64,000 bases of DNA, taken from NCBI RefSeq assembly GCF_009754905.2, contig NZ_CP066775.1, positions 2,728,001 to 2,792,000 on the forward strand, written 5' to 3'. This stretch comes from Mucilaginibacter ginkgonis. Lineage in GTDB: Bacteria > Bacteroidota > Bacteroidia > Sphingobacteriales > Sphingobacteriaceae. A program made the translations under genes and the position numbers. The notes under the pieces were generated by a model. The model was not told the origin of the DNA. It worked only from the letters and a program-made list of their open reading frames with translations, and did no database searches. Of this stretch, positions 1 to 8,424 are shown one piece after another (position 1 is the stretch's first letter; the number at the start of each line of letters is the position of its first letter).

Positions 1-202
1 TGGCCATCAACCCGAAAGTAATTGCGCCTGACAGCACGTAGGCCCCGCCAAACTTAGGCACCAGCCCCTTCCAGGAAATAAGGATGATAACAGGCACCGC
101 GATTGCCAGCACTGCCGACCGCCTGTTAGCTTTCAAAATAGCAAAATCTGCACGCAGCAGTGTAAAAAACGCACTAGATGATTTAGGTACAATTGTAGCC
201 AT
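1..202 (-). CDS. ABC transporter permease, N-terminal part
   Basis: Partial gene: the ATG lies at 202 on the minus strand and the frame stays open to the left edge, giving about 67 residues. The visible part starts MATIVPKSSSAFFTLLRADF, then a basic turn and a hydrophobic segment ending in a Gly/Ala-rich stretch, as expected for the first membrane span of an ABC-2 type permease. It starts 10 bp downstream of the stop of the ATPase gene on the same strand, so the two are almost certainly co-transcribed as one exporter. Substrate cannot be told from this fragment. Confidence 0.7.
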   Translation of the reverse strand, partial: MATIVPKSSSAFFTLLRADFAILKANRRSAVLAIAVPVIILISWKGLVPKFGGAYVLSGAITFGLMA

Positions 203-212
203 GATAATGATT

Positions 213-989
213 TTAAGCGCGAACAGCGCGGCCGGTTAATGCAATGAAAACGTCTTCTAAGGTTACCTTTCCGCGGCGGGATACCGCGATAACTTCAGGG
301 TCGTCGCGGTGTCTGTCTATCAGGTTTTGCGGGGTGTCTATGGTTAAAATATTCCCGTGATCGACAATAGCGATACGGTCGCACACCGCTTCCGCCTCTT
401 CCATAGAGTGGGTAGTTAAGAGTACCGAATGCCCCTGCCCGCGGATGGCTTCTATACGCTCCCACAGTTGCCTGCGCGATTGCGGGTCCAGGCCTGTTGT
501 AGGCTCATCAAGCATTACCAAACGTGGGTTATGTATGGTTGCAATAACCAACGATACACGCTGCTGCTGCCCGCCTGAAAGCTGACTAAATTTTTTATGC
601 GCGGCGTCTTCAAGTTGTATATCGCGCAATATGCTTTGCAGTTTGTCGCGGTTCATATCAACGCCATAAATACCGCCAAACAGCTGCAGTATTTGGGTAA
701 CATTTAACTCGGGTTGGAAACTGGTAGATTGCAGTTGAACACCCATGGCTGCCCTAGCGTGCAAAGGGTCTTTCAAAACGTCATAACCGTCAACGGTTAT
801 GCTGCCGGCGTCGAATTTTATCAGGCCTTCTATCGCGCTCAAGGTACTGGTTTTGCCGGCGCCGTTGGGGCCAAGCAGACCAAATATTTCGCCTTGCTGT
901 ACGCTGAAGCTAATGTCCTGCACGGCTTTAAAATTGCCGTAGCTTACATAAAGGCCCTGTACATTTAAAAGAAAAGTATCGTCACTCAT
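213..989 (-). CDS. ABC transporter ATP-binding protein
   Basis: 258-residue nucleotide-binding subunit that would energise the permease encoded immediately downstream. Visible motifs: Walker A GPNGAGKTS near residue 40, signature LSGGQQQRV near 138, Walker B with catalytic Glu VMLDEPTTGLDP near 157, and the H-loop TTHSMEEAE. The C-terminal stretch GKVTLEDVFIALTGR is typical of CcmA/DrrA-type ATPases paired with ABC-2 permeases, which export lipids, drugs or polysaccharides. Start ATG at 989 gives a full-length family member. Upstream lies repeat copy A. Substrate is not inferable. Confidence 0.93.
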   Translation of the reverse strand: MSDDTFLLNVQGLYVSYGNFKAVQDISFSVQQGEIFGLLGPNGAGKTSTLSAIEGLIKFDAGSITVDGYDVLKDPLHARAAMGVQLQSTSFQPELNVTQILQLFGGIYGVDMNRDKLQSILRDIQLEDAAHKKFSQLSGGQQQRVSLVIATIHNPRLVMLDEPTTGLDPQSRRQLWERIEAIRGQGHSVLLTTHSMEEAEAVCDRIAIVDHGNILTIDTPQNLIDRHRDDPEVIAVSRRGKVTLEDVFIALTGRAVRA

Positions 990-1127
990 ATAGGGGTCGG
1001 TTTGTGAATGTAAGATTGAAATTTGGATTGATTGTTACAAGGCTTCTCACAAAAAGTCCTTCGTGCAGTCATGCCGTCCCGATCACTATCGGGATCGATT
1101 CGGCATCTCAAAGAACATTTATTTTAT

Positions 1128-1487
1128 AGCGCTCATTCGCCGCTAAAGCTCGTTAATTTGTCTTAGCAACAAAGTAACCAAAATGCTAAGTCAGCGCAAG
1201 GCTTCTTTTGCCGCACAAGGCCTTTGCCCTGCAATGCTTCGAGAGCCTCAGCATGACACCTCACGCTCATCATTACACAAGCCCTCAGTAGCGCAAAATA
1301 TTTATCACCGAAGCTGTGCGCTGATGTTGGAATAAAGAGAAACTGTTGGCACTGGTTTTCCATAATCGAAAAATGCGGCATCAGCGTGTGCGGCAACCAC
1401 AGACACTGAAGCTTGCAGCAACTATGTAGCTCACGGTGCAGCCGCGAGTTCTTTTGGTTACTTTTCTTAACGGCCAAGAAAAGTAAA
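1128..1487 (+). repeat. Dispersed intergenic repeat, family 1, copy A
   Basis: About 360 bp sharing blocks with six other intergenic copies in this window. Order: end motif AGCGCTCATTCGCCGCT (1128-1144), a GTCTTAGC hairpin, the block AGTCAGCGCAAGGCTTC, its partner GAAGCTGTGCGCTGA, a TGCGGCATCAG block, GGTGCAGCCGCGAGTT, and a right hairpin (arms 1458-1468 and 1476-1486). The matching right-hand end motif is absent, so this copy is truncated on the right, 20 bp from the aat stop codon. An imperfect ATGCCG/CGGCAT hairpin lies just to its left (1070-1106). No real protein is encoded; open frames here do not match between copies. Confidence 0.85.
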
Positions 1488-1506
1488 ATTTACATCGGAA
1501 ATTATA

Positions 1507-2151
1507 TTATGGGATATTGCTCGCTGAACTTAAATACCCCATATACTCCACTCTACTTATCATTTTTGCACCCAAATATTCCAGGTGCCCGGTATATACC
1601 TGGCAGTCTATCAGATCATACAAGCCGGAATGGGTTAAAGCAACTAATGCCAATTTGGATGCATTGCTGACTTTTGCGAACATGCTCTCACCACAAAATA
1701 CTTTGCCAACGGCAACACCATACAATCCGCCAACTAAATCACAATCCTGCCAAACTTCGTAAGAATGGGCGTAGCCTAATTGGTGTAGATCGGTGTATGC
1801 TGCCTGCATATCTTCAGTTATCCAGGTACCGTCCTGACCTTCACGGGGTGCCGTTGCACAAGCAGCTATGACATCAGAAAATGCAGTGTCGACTGTAACT
1901 TTAAACCTGCCCGAATTAATTACCTGCCGCATGCTTTTGGATATCTTCAGTTCGGCAGGTTTTAATACAAAACGTTCGTGCGGCGAGTACCAAAGGATGG
2001 GCGTATCATCACTATACCAGGGGAAGATACCGCTGCGATAAGCGAGCATTAACCGCTCCGGCGACAGATCGCCGCCTACTGCGAGCAGGCCATCCTCTTC
2101 AGCAAGTTCGGGGTTGGGAAACAGCAAGCGGTTGTCTAATCGGAAGATCAT
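1507..2151 (-). CDS. aat: Leucyl/phenylalanyl-tRNA-protein transferase
   Basis: 214 residues. Aat moves Leu or Phe from aminoacyl-tRNA to the N-terminus of proteins bearing N-terminal Arg or Lys, marking them for ClpAP degradation (N-degron pathway, cytoplasm). The family pattern is clear: FPNPELAEEDGLLAVGGDLS near the N-terminus, then YRSGIFPWYSDDTPILWYSP, the TWI.EDM.AAY block, and GGLYGVAVGKVFCGESMFA. Length matches the family. The ATG at 2151 is right at the start of conserved sequence. A HAD hydrolase lies 48 bp upstream on the same strand, with a CCTCCTTT/AAAGGAGG hairpin in the gap. Confidence 0.95.
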   Translation of the reverse strand: MIFRLDNRLLFPNPELAEEDGLLAVGGDLSPERLMLAYRSGIFPWYSDDTPILWYSPHERFVLKPAELKISKSMRQVINSGRFKVTVDTAFSDVIAACATAPREGQDGTWITEDMQAAYTDLHQLGYAHSYEVWQDCDLVGGLYGVAVGKVFCGESMFAKVSNASKLALVALTHSGLYDLIDCQVYTGHLEYLGAKMISRVEYMGYLSSASNIP

Positions 2152-2167
2152 ATGGCCTCATCCCAAA

Positions 2168-2184
2168 CCTCCTTTGAAAGGAGG
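2168..2184. repeat. Small perfect hairpin between HAD gene and aat
   Basis: An 8-bp inverted repeat, CCTCCTTT and AAAGGAGG, separated by one base. It belongs to the CTCTCC..GGAGAG type hairpins scattered in gene gaps here (14.7 kb, 14.85 kb, 39.2-39.4 kb, 43.1-43.25 kb, 56.6 kb). No T-run follows on either strand, so a terminator role is not supported. Confidence 0.5.
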
Positions 2185-2199
2185 CTGGCTAACTCCTTG

Positions 2200-2811
2200 T
2201 TAAATTTTTATGCCGTAAACTTCTGCAAACTCGGCGTGTAACGCCTCGGGCGAGGTAAAATGTATGGATGGGATGCCTAGCTCTTTCGCGGCTTTTACAT
2301 TACGCAAGTTGTCGTCAATAAATAAAGCTTCAGCCGGATTTACGCTGTAGCGGTTAAGTAGTACCTGATAAAACTCAGGATAGGGTTTTCGCACTTTCTC
2401 CTCGCCCGAAACCACGATGCCATCAAACCAGCCCAAGAAATCATACCGTTCCATAGCAATGCCAAATGTCTCTGCCGACCAGTTGGTCAGCGCGTAGATC
2501 TTGTAATTGCCACTGGCTTTCAGTTTTCTGAAAAGTTCGACGGTTTCTGGGATAGGCCCGCCAAGCATTTCTTCCCAGCGGCCATAAAACGCGCGAATAT
2601 TTTCTTCGTGTTCCGGGTATTGGCTTAGTAAAAGTTCGGTAGCCTCATGCAAACTGCGGCCGGCATCCTGCTCCTCATTCCATTCTGATGTAACAATGTT
2701 TGTCAGGAAATGCTGCATGGCAGTTTCGTCTGTAAACAATTTGCGGTATAAGTAAACAGGGTTCCAGTCGATGAGCACGGCGCCCAGATCGAATATGATA
2801 GTCTTGATCAT
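2200..2811 (-). CDS. HAD-family hydrolase (subfamily IA)
   Basis: 203-residue haloacid-dehalogenase-like phosphatase, probably cytoplasmic. Motif I is IIFDLGAVLIDW: the first catalytic Asp is present (D8), but the usual second Asp (DxD) is replaced by Gly-Ala, as in the YihX-like branch where the motif reads DLGNVLID. Motif II is ALTNWS near residue 107, motif III the Lys in EEKVRKPYPEF near 140, motif IV FIDDNLRN near 164. These small HAD enzymes hydrolyse sugar phosphates such as glucose 1-phosphate, but the substrate cannot be assigned from sequence. Sits upstream of aat on the same strand and could be co-transcribed. Confidence 0.85.
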   Translation of the reverse strand: MIKTIIFDLGAVLIDWNPVYLYRKLFTDETAMQHFLTNIVTSEWNEEQDAGRSLHEATELLLSQYPEHEENIRAFYGRWEEMLGGPIPETVELFRKLKASGNYKIYALTNWSAETFGIAMERYDFLGWFDGIVVSGEEKVRKPYPEFYQVLLNRYSVNPAEALFIDDNLRNVKAAKELGIPSIHFTSPEALHAEFAEVYGIKI

Positions 2812-2827
2812 GGCAGATTAATGTAAA

Positions 2828-2859
2828 CAAAAAAGCCTTTCTGAAAATACAGAAAGGCT
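2828..2859 (-). terminator. Intrinsic terminator of rplS
   Basis: Perfect 10-bp stem (AGCCTTTCTG / CAGAAAGGCT, 2834-2843 and 2850-2859), 6-nt loop, and on the minus strand a T-run immediately after it. It lies 22 bp past the rplS stop codon and ends the ribosomal-protein transcript before the HAD gene. Confidence 0.88.
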
Positions 2860-2881
2860 CTTACAAATATCGTAAAGAAAC

Positions 2882-3229
2882 TTACACTCTTTTTGATTTG
2901 ATACGTGCAGCTTTACCGGTAAGGGCGCGCAGATAATATAATTTAGCGCGGCGAACTTTACCATGGCTGTTAACATCAATCTTGTCGATGTTTGGCGAGT
3001 TGATAGGGAAAATACGCTCAACACCTATACCGTTAGAAACTTTACGTACAGTAAAAGTTTCGCTGTTGCCGGCACTATTGCGCTGAATGCACACACCCTG
3101 GTAAACCTGGATACGTTCTTTGTTTCCCTCTCTGATCTTGTAGTGAACACTAACTGTATCGCCTGCCTTAAACTGTGGGGCCTGCTTTTTTTCTATCGAT
3201 TGCTCTTCAACAAATTTTACTAAATCCAT
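2882..3229 (-). CDS. rplS: 50S ribosomal protein L19
   Basis: 115 residues, normal for L19, which sits at the 30S-50S interface of the ribosome. The signature [20 protein letters not shown] and the [21 protein letters not shown] block are both present. Start ATG at 3229. It is the last member of the rpsP-rimM-trmD-rplS set but is separated from trmD by 376 bp of repeat-rich DNA, so it probably has its own promoter. A strong terminator follows. Confidence 0.97.
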   Translation of the reverse strand: MDLVKFVEEQSIEKKQAPQFKAGDTVSVHYKIREGNKERIQVYQGVCIQRNSAGNSETFTVRKVSNGIGVERIFPINSPNIDKIDVNSHGKVRRAKLYYLRALTGKAARIKSKRV

Positions 3230-3605
3230 GATTCTTAGCTCTTAAAGCGATTTTTAACCCGTAAAAATCGGATTGCAATTATAGGGATTTTTTCGCTGAT
3301 ATAAAAACAATTTTCAAAAATATGTAACATGCTTTGTTGCCGGCCAGTCATTGATTCTGTAATGCCTTAAAAAATTGTCATATCGAGTGAAACGAGATAT
3401 CTTCTTGATTTTGACTTTAAGATCACAGAAGATTTCTCCCTCCGGTCGAAACGACAACATGATAGATTTTTTTTAGGGCGTTACCCAACGGGTCGCGCTA
3501 TCCGCTTATAGTTTTCGTTCGCTGCACTCCACTCAAAGCTATCCGCTACTATCGCTAACGCAAGCATCTTGATTCCTGGCTCTTGATTCCTGGTTCTTAA
3601 ACATA
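3230..3605. other. Repeat-rich gap between trmD and rplS
   Basis: No gene seen. It holds two kinds of dispersed sequence. At 3376-3456 is a GTCATATCGAGTGAAACGAG type block with a GATTTCTCCCTCCGGTCGAA half; similar fragments recur near 14513-14600, 31497-31528 and 37862-37930. At 3476-3561 is a copy of repeat family 2 (GGGCGTTACCC at the left, ATCGCTAACGC at the right, two CTATCCGCT blocks inside). A promoter for rplS should lie near 3240-3330 but I could not pin a clear match. Confidence 0.6.
3476..3561 (+). repeat. Repeat family 2, copy 1
   Basis: About 86 bp running from GGGCGTTACCC to ATCGCTAACGC, with internal CGCTATCCGCT and AGCTATCCGCT. Two other copies are at 14740-14831 (minus) and 37550-37640 (plus). 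The ends GGGCGTT and TAACGC are roughly inverted, so the unit can fold on itself. All three lie between genes. Confidence 0.6.
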
Positions 3606-4283
3606 TTATTCCAACAAGTCCGGCCTTCGTGTTTTGGTGCGCTCCATCGCTTGTTCAAAGCGCCATTTCTCTATCTCGGGTGTATTGCCGCTTAATAATA
3701 TATCCGGCACTGTATGTCCGTTCCAATCGGCAGGTCGGGTATAAACCGGCGCGTCAAGCAACTCGCCCTGAAAAGAGTCGGAAAGCGCCGAAGTCTCATC
3801 AGACAACACACCGGGAATCAGCCTTACAACAGCGTCAACCAATATCGCCGCAGGCAATTCTCCGCCCGATAGCACATAGTCGCCGATGGACATTTCGCTG
3901 GTTACATACAAGTCGCGTATGCGCTGGTCAATGCCCTTATAGTGCCCGCAAAGGATCATAATGTTCGCCGCGCCCGATATTTTATTGGCTGTCTGCTGGT
4001 TTAAAGTTACTCCATCAGGTGTCATAAATATCACCTCATCATAATTGCGTTCAGCCTTTAATTTTTCAATGCAAAGCGCAAAAGGCTCCAGCATCATCAC
4101 CATTCCGCTACCGCCACCATAGGGGTAATCGTCTATACTTTTATGCTTGTTTGTGCTGTAGTCGCGAAGGTTGTGAACGTATATCTCTGTCAACCCCTTC
4201 TTTTGCGCACGGTGTAGTATGGAGTGCGCAAACGGACTTTCCAGCAGGCCGGGCAAAACAGTTATAATATCAAAGCGGAGCAT
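3606..4283 (-). CDS. trmD: tRNA (guanine37-N1)-methyltransferase
   Basis: 225 residues, matching TrmD. It methylates G37 next to the anticodon of tRNAs reading CNN codons, preventing +1 frameshifts. Conserved parts: [18 protein letters not shown] at the N-terminus, [13 protein letters not shown], the trefoil-knot SAM site [11 protein letters not shown] and the [11 protein letters not shown] motif. I start at the ATG at 4283 because the TrmD family begins there; an upstream TTG would add 14 unrelated residues. Lies 38 bp downstream of the LytTR regulator gene on the same strand. Confidence 0.95.
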   Translation of the reverse strand: MLRFDIITVLPGLLESPFAHSILHRAQKKGLTEIYVHNLRDYSTNKHKSIDDYPYGGGSGMVMMLEPFALCIEKLKAERNYDEVIFMTPDGVTLNQQTANKISGAANIMILCGHYKGIDQRIRDLYVTSEMSIGDYVLSGGELPAAILVDAVVRLIPGVLSDETSALSDSFQGELLDAPVYTRPADWNGHTVPDILLSGNTPEIEKWRFEQAMERTKTRRPDLLE

Positions 4284-4321
4284 AGGATAGGCTGCAAATA
4301 TAACAGCTTTTGCGGAGTGCC

Positions 4322-4996
4322 TCAAAAGCCTTTAAAATAAGACTGACTGACCGGCACCGTGTAACCACCATCTAACTGCAATTGATGGCGCTCTATTTTA
4401 CACACTTTATTTTTGTTGACAATGTAGGAACGGTGTACGCGGTTAAATTTATTTGCAGGGATAAGGTCAATGGCCTCTGTCATGGTTAAACGGCTTAAAA
4501 GGCTTTTGCCGCTGGTAAGCACAAATGTTATGTAGTTTCCGCCGCTTTCCAGGCATAGGATGTCATCAAAATTAACCTTTACCGACTCGTAACCCGTTTT
4601 TATGAAAATACTTTCGCCGGCTGAGCCATTCTGTCCGGAAGCATTCAACATGTCGTTTACTTTATTGCATGCCTTCAAAAAACGGGCAAAAGAAAACGGT
4701 TTCAGCAAATAATCAACAGCATTAAGCTCATAACTCTGCACCGCGTGTTCTGCAAAAGCCGTGGTAAATATGGTCAGCGGTTTTTGCGGCAAACTTTCTG
4801 CCAGTTCTATACCCGAGATATCGGGCATCTTTATATCGAGAAATATCAGGTCTGTTTTGTTTTTAGCCAGATATGCTATGGCTTCAAAGGCGTTTGTAAA
4901 ACATTGCGCAAGTTCTAAGAAAGGCACCTTTGCCGCATGGGCGCGTATCACCTCAAGGGCAAAGGGCTCGTCATCTACAGCAATGGCTTTTATCAT
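4322..4996 (-). CDS. LytTR-family response regulator
   Basis: 224-residue two-component regulator. The receiver domain (about 1-120) has the acidic pair VDDEP (D8, D9), the phosphoacceptor D54 in FLDIKMPD, and the Lys of LLKPFSF. A LytTR DNA-binding domain follows (about 130-224; [33 protein letters not shown]). Such regulators bind direct repeats spaced about two helical turns. The cognate LytS-type kinase gene lies 52 bp upstream. The pair is embedded between rimM and trmD, breaking a normally compact ribosomal/tRNA-modification operon. Confidence 0.93.
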   Translation of the reverse strand: MIKAIAVDDEPFALEVIRAHAAKVPFLELAQCFTNAFEAIAYLAKNKTDLIFLDIKMPDISGIELAESLPQKPLTIFTTAFAEHAVQSYELNAVDYLLKPFSFARFLKACNKVNDMLNASGQNGSAGESIFIKTGYESVKVNFDDILCLESGGNYITFVLTSGKSLLSRLTMTEAIDLIPANKFNRVHRSYIVNKNKVCKIERHQLQLDGGYTVPVSQSYFKGF

Positions 4997-5048
4997 TTAG
5001 GAGAGTTATGTTATTCCTAATATAAAACTTTCAGAAGGAATTACCGCT

Positions 5049-6533
5049 TTAATCCAAGTCAATAGAAAGTTCAACAGAATGAGATGTTTTGCTATTTGTT
5101 ACATTTAGCGAATACCTGCCCGGATAAATTAACTCCAACCTTTTTTTAACGTTATCTAAGCCGATACCGGAAGATGTGTCATCAATCTTATCGGCATTGT
5201 CTGCGTGGGCACTATTGTCAACTTCGAAATGCATTTTCTTGCCAGAAAAATAAAGCTTAACATTTATCCACGAAGCTTCTTTTAAACTAATGCCGTGTTT
5301 AAAAGCATTCTCCACAAATGGTATCAGTAGCATAGGCGCAATGTTTAGGTTTTCGCCCGCGTCTGGTAATTCTACCTGTACATTTATGGTTTGTCTTCCA
5401 GCAGTTCGCAGTTTTTGGAAAGCTATGTAGTTTTGCAGGTATTGGATCTCGTGGGCGAGAGATATCTGCTCGCGGTTGTTATCATGTAACATAAAGCGCA
5501 TCATGTCGCCCAGCTTTTGTACACCGTCGGCAGTATATTCGGCATGCTCTTTTAATGCTACGCCGTAAAGCGTATTAAGGGCGTTAAAAAGAAAGTGAGG
5601 GTCTATTTGCGAACGCAGAAAACTAAGATCGGCATCGGCGCGGCTTAACCCGGTTTGCAAGCCTGTAATTTCTTCACTGGTAGCTTTTCTGCGGTAATAT
5701 ATATAAATGCTTAGCGGTAGAAGTACCACTAATTGAGCGGCCCATGACAGTATAAACATAAACCCTCTCGTCCAAAGCTCGTAAGCGCTTTTATAAGCAA
5801 AATAACCTGTTAGCGGTAAATTGATCAGTAATGTTATAACAATTATAGTAAGCCAGAATTTAGATTTGTCTGTTTGGCCATGCCAAAAGGCAGGAATGAT
5901 ATAGTACATCAACACCATGTATACTATAAAACAGCATGGCACCATAAAGCCGAAGAAAAGCTTCCACCCCCAATAAATATTCATTGTAAAACAGGCGGCC
6001 ATAATAATTACCCAGCAGATTACAAAGGCTGTAACTTCTGTCTTTAAGGGAGTTGGGCTGTTGCTCTGCTTGCCGTTTGTAAAGTAATACAAAGCGGCAT
6101 ATTTAATTGCCTGGTAGATAAGCAATGCGCCATACAGTGTTAATACTGAATAAATGCTGTAATCTGTCATCGCGTTACCTGAATGAAAGCCCCTCATCCA
6201 GATTTTTAAATACAGCAGCAGCCATGTGCATATCCCGCCTAAAATGGTGGTTAGCATAAAGCCTATCCATTTGCGGCGAGCAAGAAATTTATTTGGATAA
6301 CTGCAGGCCATCCACAAAAAAGAAAAGTAGAAAGTGAAGCGCACCAACAGTTCTGGCAACATATAGTTGTTTACAAAGCTGTATTTTAAATGAAGGGCGC
6401 GATAGGCTCGTGCATTGGGATCATGCGGAGTAAACGGGCTATACACATGATAGTGGGCGGTGGCAACAAACTCGAAGAGGCTAATGAGTAAGAGTACTGA
6501 TGCGACAATGATCTCGGCGTGTTTAGTTTTCAT
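5049..6533 (-). CDS. LytS-type sensor histidine kinase
   Basis: 494 residues with ATG at 6533; the frame extends 9 codons further upstream but without family support. The N-terminal half carries roughly eight hydrophobic spans. The His_kinase domain (PF06580 type) starts with SFLRSQIDPHFLFNALNTLY, where the His of DPHFLFN is the phosphorylation site, followed by an HATPase_c with PMLLIPFVENAFKHGI and GIGLDNVKKRL. It should phosphorylate the LytTR regulator encoded directly downstream. Signal unknown. A pair of direct repeats lies 38-68 bp upstream of the start. Confidence 0.9.
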   Translation of the reverse strand: MKTKHAEIIVASVLLLISLFEFVATAHYHVYSPFTPHDPNARAYRALHLKYSFVNNYMLPELLVRFTFYFSFLWMACSYPNKFLARRKWIGFMLTTILGGICTWLLLYLKIWMRGFHSGNAMTDYSIYSVLTLYGALLIYQAIKYAALYYFTNGKQSNSPTPLKTEVTAFVICWVIIMAACFTMNIYWGWKLFFGFMVPCCFIVYMVLMYYIIPAFWHGQTDKSKFWLTIIVITLLINLPLTGYFAYKSAYELWTRGFMFILSWAAQLVVLLPLSIYIYYRRKATSEEITGLQTGLSRADADLSFLRSQIDPHFLFNALNTLYGVALKEHAEYTADGVQKLGDMMRFMLHDNNREQISLAHEIQYLQNYIAFQKLRTAGRQTINVQVELPDAGENLNIAPMLLIPFVENAFKHGISLKEASWINVKLYFSGKKMHFEVDNSAHADNADKIDDTSSGIGLDNVKKRLELIYPGRYSLNVTNSKTSHSVELSIDLD

Positions 6534-6570
6534 GCTACAAGCGTATGAAGAACTACACACCCCATAAAAT

Positions 6571-6601
6571 AAATGTGACGAACCCGCCCTAAAATGTGAC
6601 G
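6571..6601. promoter_or_regulatory. Direct-repeat pair upstream of LytS gene, possible LytTR operator
   Basis: The 10-mer AAATGTGACG occurs exactly at 6571-6580 and 6592-6601, a 21-bp period, on the same face of the helix. LytTR regulators bind two direct 9-bp repeats spaced by about 12 bp, so the geometry fits autoregulation of the adjacent kinase/regulator pair. The base sequence does not match the best-known LytTR consensus, so this is inference from spacing and position. Confidence 0.45.
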
Positions 6602-6655
6602 GATAATAACTTAAAGGTTTTAAAGCTATTTTAAGAGTTTTGCGGAAGGCTAGTG

Positions 6656-7174
6656 TTAAGTGTACAATTCAAGCAGACCATCGGGCAGGTCAACGTAAAC
6701 CTCTTCGCCTTCCAAGTCTATACCCTTGATTATATCGGTATTCAACGGCACCAATATCTCGGTTTCATTGTAGTCGACCGTGGCGATCAATTGCTGCGGA
6801 TACTCGTTTATTTCTATAATCTCGCCCAGTTCGCCGTGCGTTTCATCTATCATAAAGAAACCTTCCAGGTCCATCAATGTAAATTCGTCACTTTCCTCGG
6901 GTTTTAAAGTCAGCGGCAGGTACAGGTCTTTCTTTACTAACAGACCGGCTTTTTCAAGGGTATCTACGTCTTCCAGGTAAACATAAGCCGTGTTTTTTTG
7001 CGGATATTTGATTGAGGTTAGAAAATATGGCACCAGCTTACCACCCATGTCGGCAAACACAGCGTCGAACTTAATATCGTTTAGCCCGTCGAAATCGACG
7101 TAAAGCTGCAGCTCGCCTTTAAGCCCGCGTGTTTTTAGAAATGTACCTATCCTGAATGCCTCTTCTATTTTCAT
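6656..7174 (-). CDS. rimM: 16S rRNA processing protein RimM
   Basis: 172 residues. RimM helps mature the 30S head by binding S19 and assisting 16S rRNA processing. N-terminal RimM domain starts MKIEEAFRIGTFLKTRGLKGEL; the C-terminal PRC-barrel contains LMDLEGFFMIDE and GEIIEINEYPQQLIATV. Family length. It lies 76 bp downstream of rpsP, with a hairpin/T-run in the gap that should lower its expression relative to S16. Confidence 0.95.
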   Translation of the reverse strand: MKIEEAFRIGTFLKTRGLKGELQLYVDFDGLNDIKFDAVFADMGGKLVPYFLTSIKYPQKNTAYVYLEDVDTLEKAGLLVKKDLYLPLTLKPEESDEFTLMDLEGFFMIDETHGELGEIIEINEYPQQLIATVDYNETEILVPLNTDIIKGIDLEGEEVYVDLPDGLLELYT

Positions 7175-7185
7175 TGCTATATCCT

Positions 7186-7224
7186 AAAAAAACAATAGCG
7201 AAGAACGGTTAAGAACTTCGCTAT
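7186..7224 (-). terminator. Attenuator between rpsP and rimM
   Basis: On the minus strand a 9-bp perfect stem (ATAGCGAAG / CTTCGCTAT, 7195-7203 and 7216-7224) with a 12-nt loop is followed by seven T residues (7186-7192). This is an intrinsic terminator shape placed just downstream of rpsP and just before the rimM start. Partial read-through would give much more S16 than RimM. Confidence 0.7.
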
Positions 7225-7250
7225 CGAAAATAAATGTTGTCGTGCTGAAA

Positions 7251-7817
7251 TTATTCTTCAGTAGCTGCAGGGGCTTCAGTAGCACCTTCAGTTTCTTCGG
7301 TTGCAGCATCTTCAGCCGGAGTAGCCTCGTCAGCAACTTCTTCTGTTTCTTCTGCAACAGGGGTATTTTTAGCAGCAATTGCAGCGGCCCTGTCTTCTTT
7401 TTTCTTAGCCTCTGCAGCCAAAGCAGCTTTACGCGCGTCGGCCTTAGCAGTAGATAAGTTATCTTTTTTACCGGTGATCTTTCCTTCTTTCTGATCTAAC
7501 CAAGCCTGGAATTTCTCTGCAGCTTGCTCTTCTGTAAAGGCACCTTTTGCCACACCACCTTGCAGGTGTTTGCGGTACAATACGCCTTTATAAGAAAGGA
7601 TAGCACGGCAGGTATCAGTTGGCTGTGCGCCACTGTTTACCCACTCTAAAGTTTTGTCGAAATTAATATCGATGGTTGCAGGGTTGGTATTTGGGTTATA
7701 AGTACCAACACGCTCAATAAAACGGCCATCGCGTGGTGCGCGTGAATCCGCTACTACGATGTAGTAAAGAGGTTTGCCCTTTTTACCGTGTCTTTGCAAT
7801 CTGATTTTAGTTGCCAT
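7251..7817 (-). CDS. rpsP: 30S ribosomal protein S16, long C-terminal tail
   Basis: 188 residues, about twice the length of E. coli S16. The conserved core is the first 80 or so ([20 protein letters not shown], then [18 protein letters not shown]). After a region with [14 protein letters not shown] the tail from about 120 on is rich in Ala, Glu and Lys and ends in an acidic Glu/Ala/Thr stretch, a low-complexity extension common in Bacteroidota. First gene of the rpsP-rimM unit. Start ATG at 7817. Confidence 0.96.
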   Translation of the reverse strand: MATKIRLQRHGKKGKPLYYIVVADSRAPRDGRFIERVGTYNPNTNPATIDINFDKTLEWVNSGAQPTDTCRAILSYKGVLYRKHLQGGVAKGAFTEEQAAEKFQAWLDQKEGKITGKKDNLSTAKADARKAALAAEAKKKEDRAAAIAAKNTPVAEETEEVADEATPAEDAATEETEGATEAPAATEE

Positions 7818-7869
7818 TTTCTTTTGTTTATGTATTCAACATGCCCCCGGAGTTCATTCTGCGGGGCTG

Positions 7870-7900
7870 CAAAGGTAGTAATATTTTTTATTGTTTAAAA
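7870..7900 (-). promoter_or_regulatory. Probable promoter of rpsP
   Basis: On the minus strand TACCTTTG (7870-7877) matches the Bacteroidota -7 box TAnnTTTG exactly. A TTTT-type -33 element lies about 19 nt upstream (near 7897-7900), one base off TTTG. The start site would be near 7863, giving a leader of about 45 nt that can pair CCCC with GGGG around 7843-7866. Confidence 0.5.
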
Positions 7901-7998
7901 TTCTGACTGTAAATAGTTTCGCGGTTAATTGATGCAGCAAAATCGCCAAACCATGTTGAGCACTCGTTACAAACGAGCGCAAGAGAAAAACTTGAAAC

Positions 7999-8360
7999 GT
8001 TACTTTTCTTGACCGTCAAGAAAAGTAACCAAAAGAACTCGCGGCTGCACCCTGTGCTACAATGTTCCTGCACGTTTCAGCGCCAGTAATCCCCGCACAG
8101 ACTGATGCCGCATTTTTCGGTGCTGTAAAGCCAGTGCCAACAATTCTCCATCTTTTAAAAGTCAGCGCGCAGCTTCGGTGATAAATATTTTGCGCTACTG
8201 AGGGCTCATGTGATGATGAGCGTGGGGTGTCATGCTGAGGCTCTCGAAGCATTGCCTGGCAATGGCCTTGTGCGGCAAAAGAAGCCTTGCGCTGACTTGG
8301 CATTTTTGATTCTTTTGTTGCTAAGACAAAAGAACGAAAGCTTTAGCGGCGAATGGGCGC
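7999..8360 (-). repeat. Dispersed intergenic repeat, family 1, copy B
   Basis: Minus-orientation copy lying between rpsP and the DUF6249 gene. A perfect hairpin with 15-bp arms GTTACTTTTCTTGAC sits at 7999-8029, then the CGCGGCTGCACC block, the ATGCCGCATTTTT block, GTCAGCGCGCAGCTTCGG, the GCGCTGACTTGG block, a GTTGCTAAGAC hairpin, and the end motif AGCGGCGAATGGGCGC at 8345-8360 (one change from copy C). Much of the middle (AATATTTTGCGCTACTGAGG) is shared with copies A and F. Confidence 0.87.
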
Positions 8361-8424
8361 AACGGAATAAGAATGTGCAGCACTTTAAAATTTAAGACCT
8401 AAATTTCGGCGCAGGAAACAAAAA

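Noticed and set aside
3476-3561. Integron attC-like site, because of GCGTT and AACGC ends in repeat family 2.
   Set aside because: No integrase, no cassette array, and the core RYYYAAC/GTTRRRY spacing and bulges are not met.
8016-8303. A 95-residue open frame (and similar frames at 1163-1477, 32474-32716, 37527-37847 and 39150-39551).
   Set aside because: All lie in family 1 repeats or hairpin repeats. The translated frames are not conserved between copies although the DNA is, so they are not proteins.
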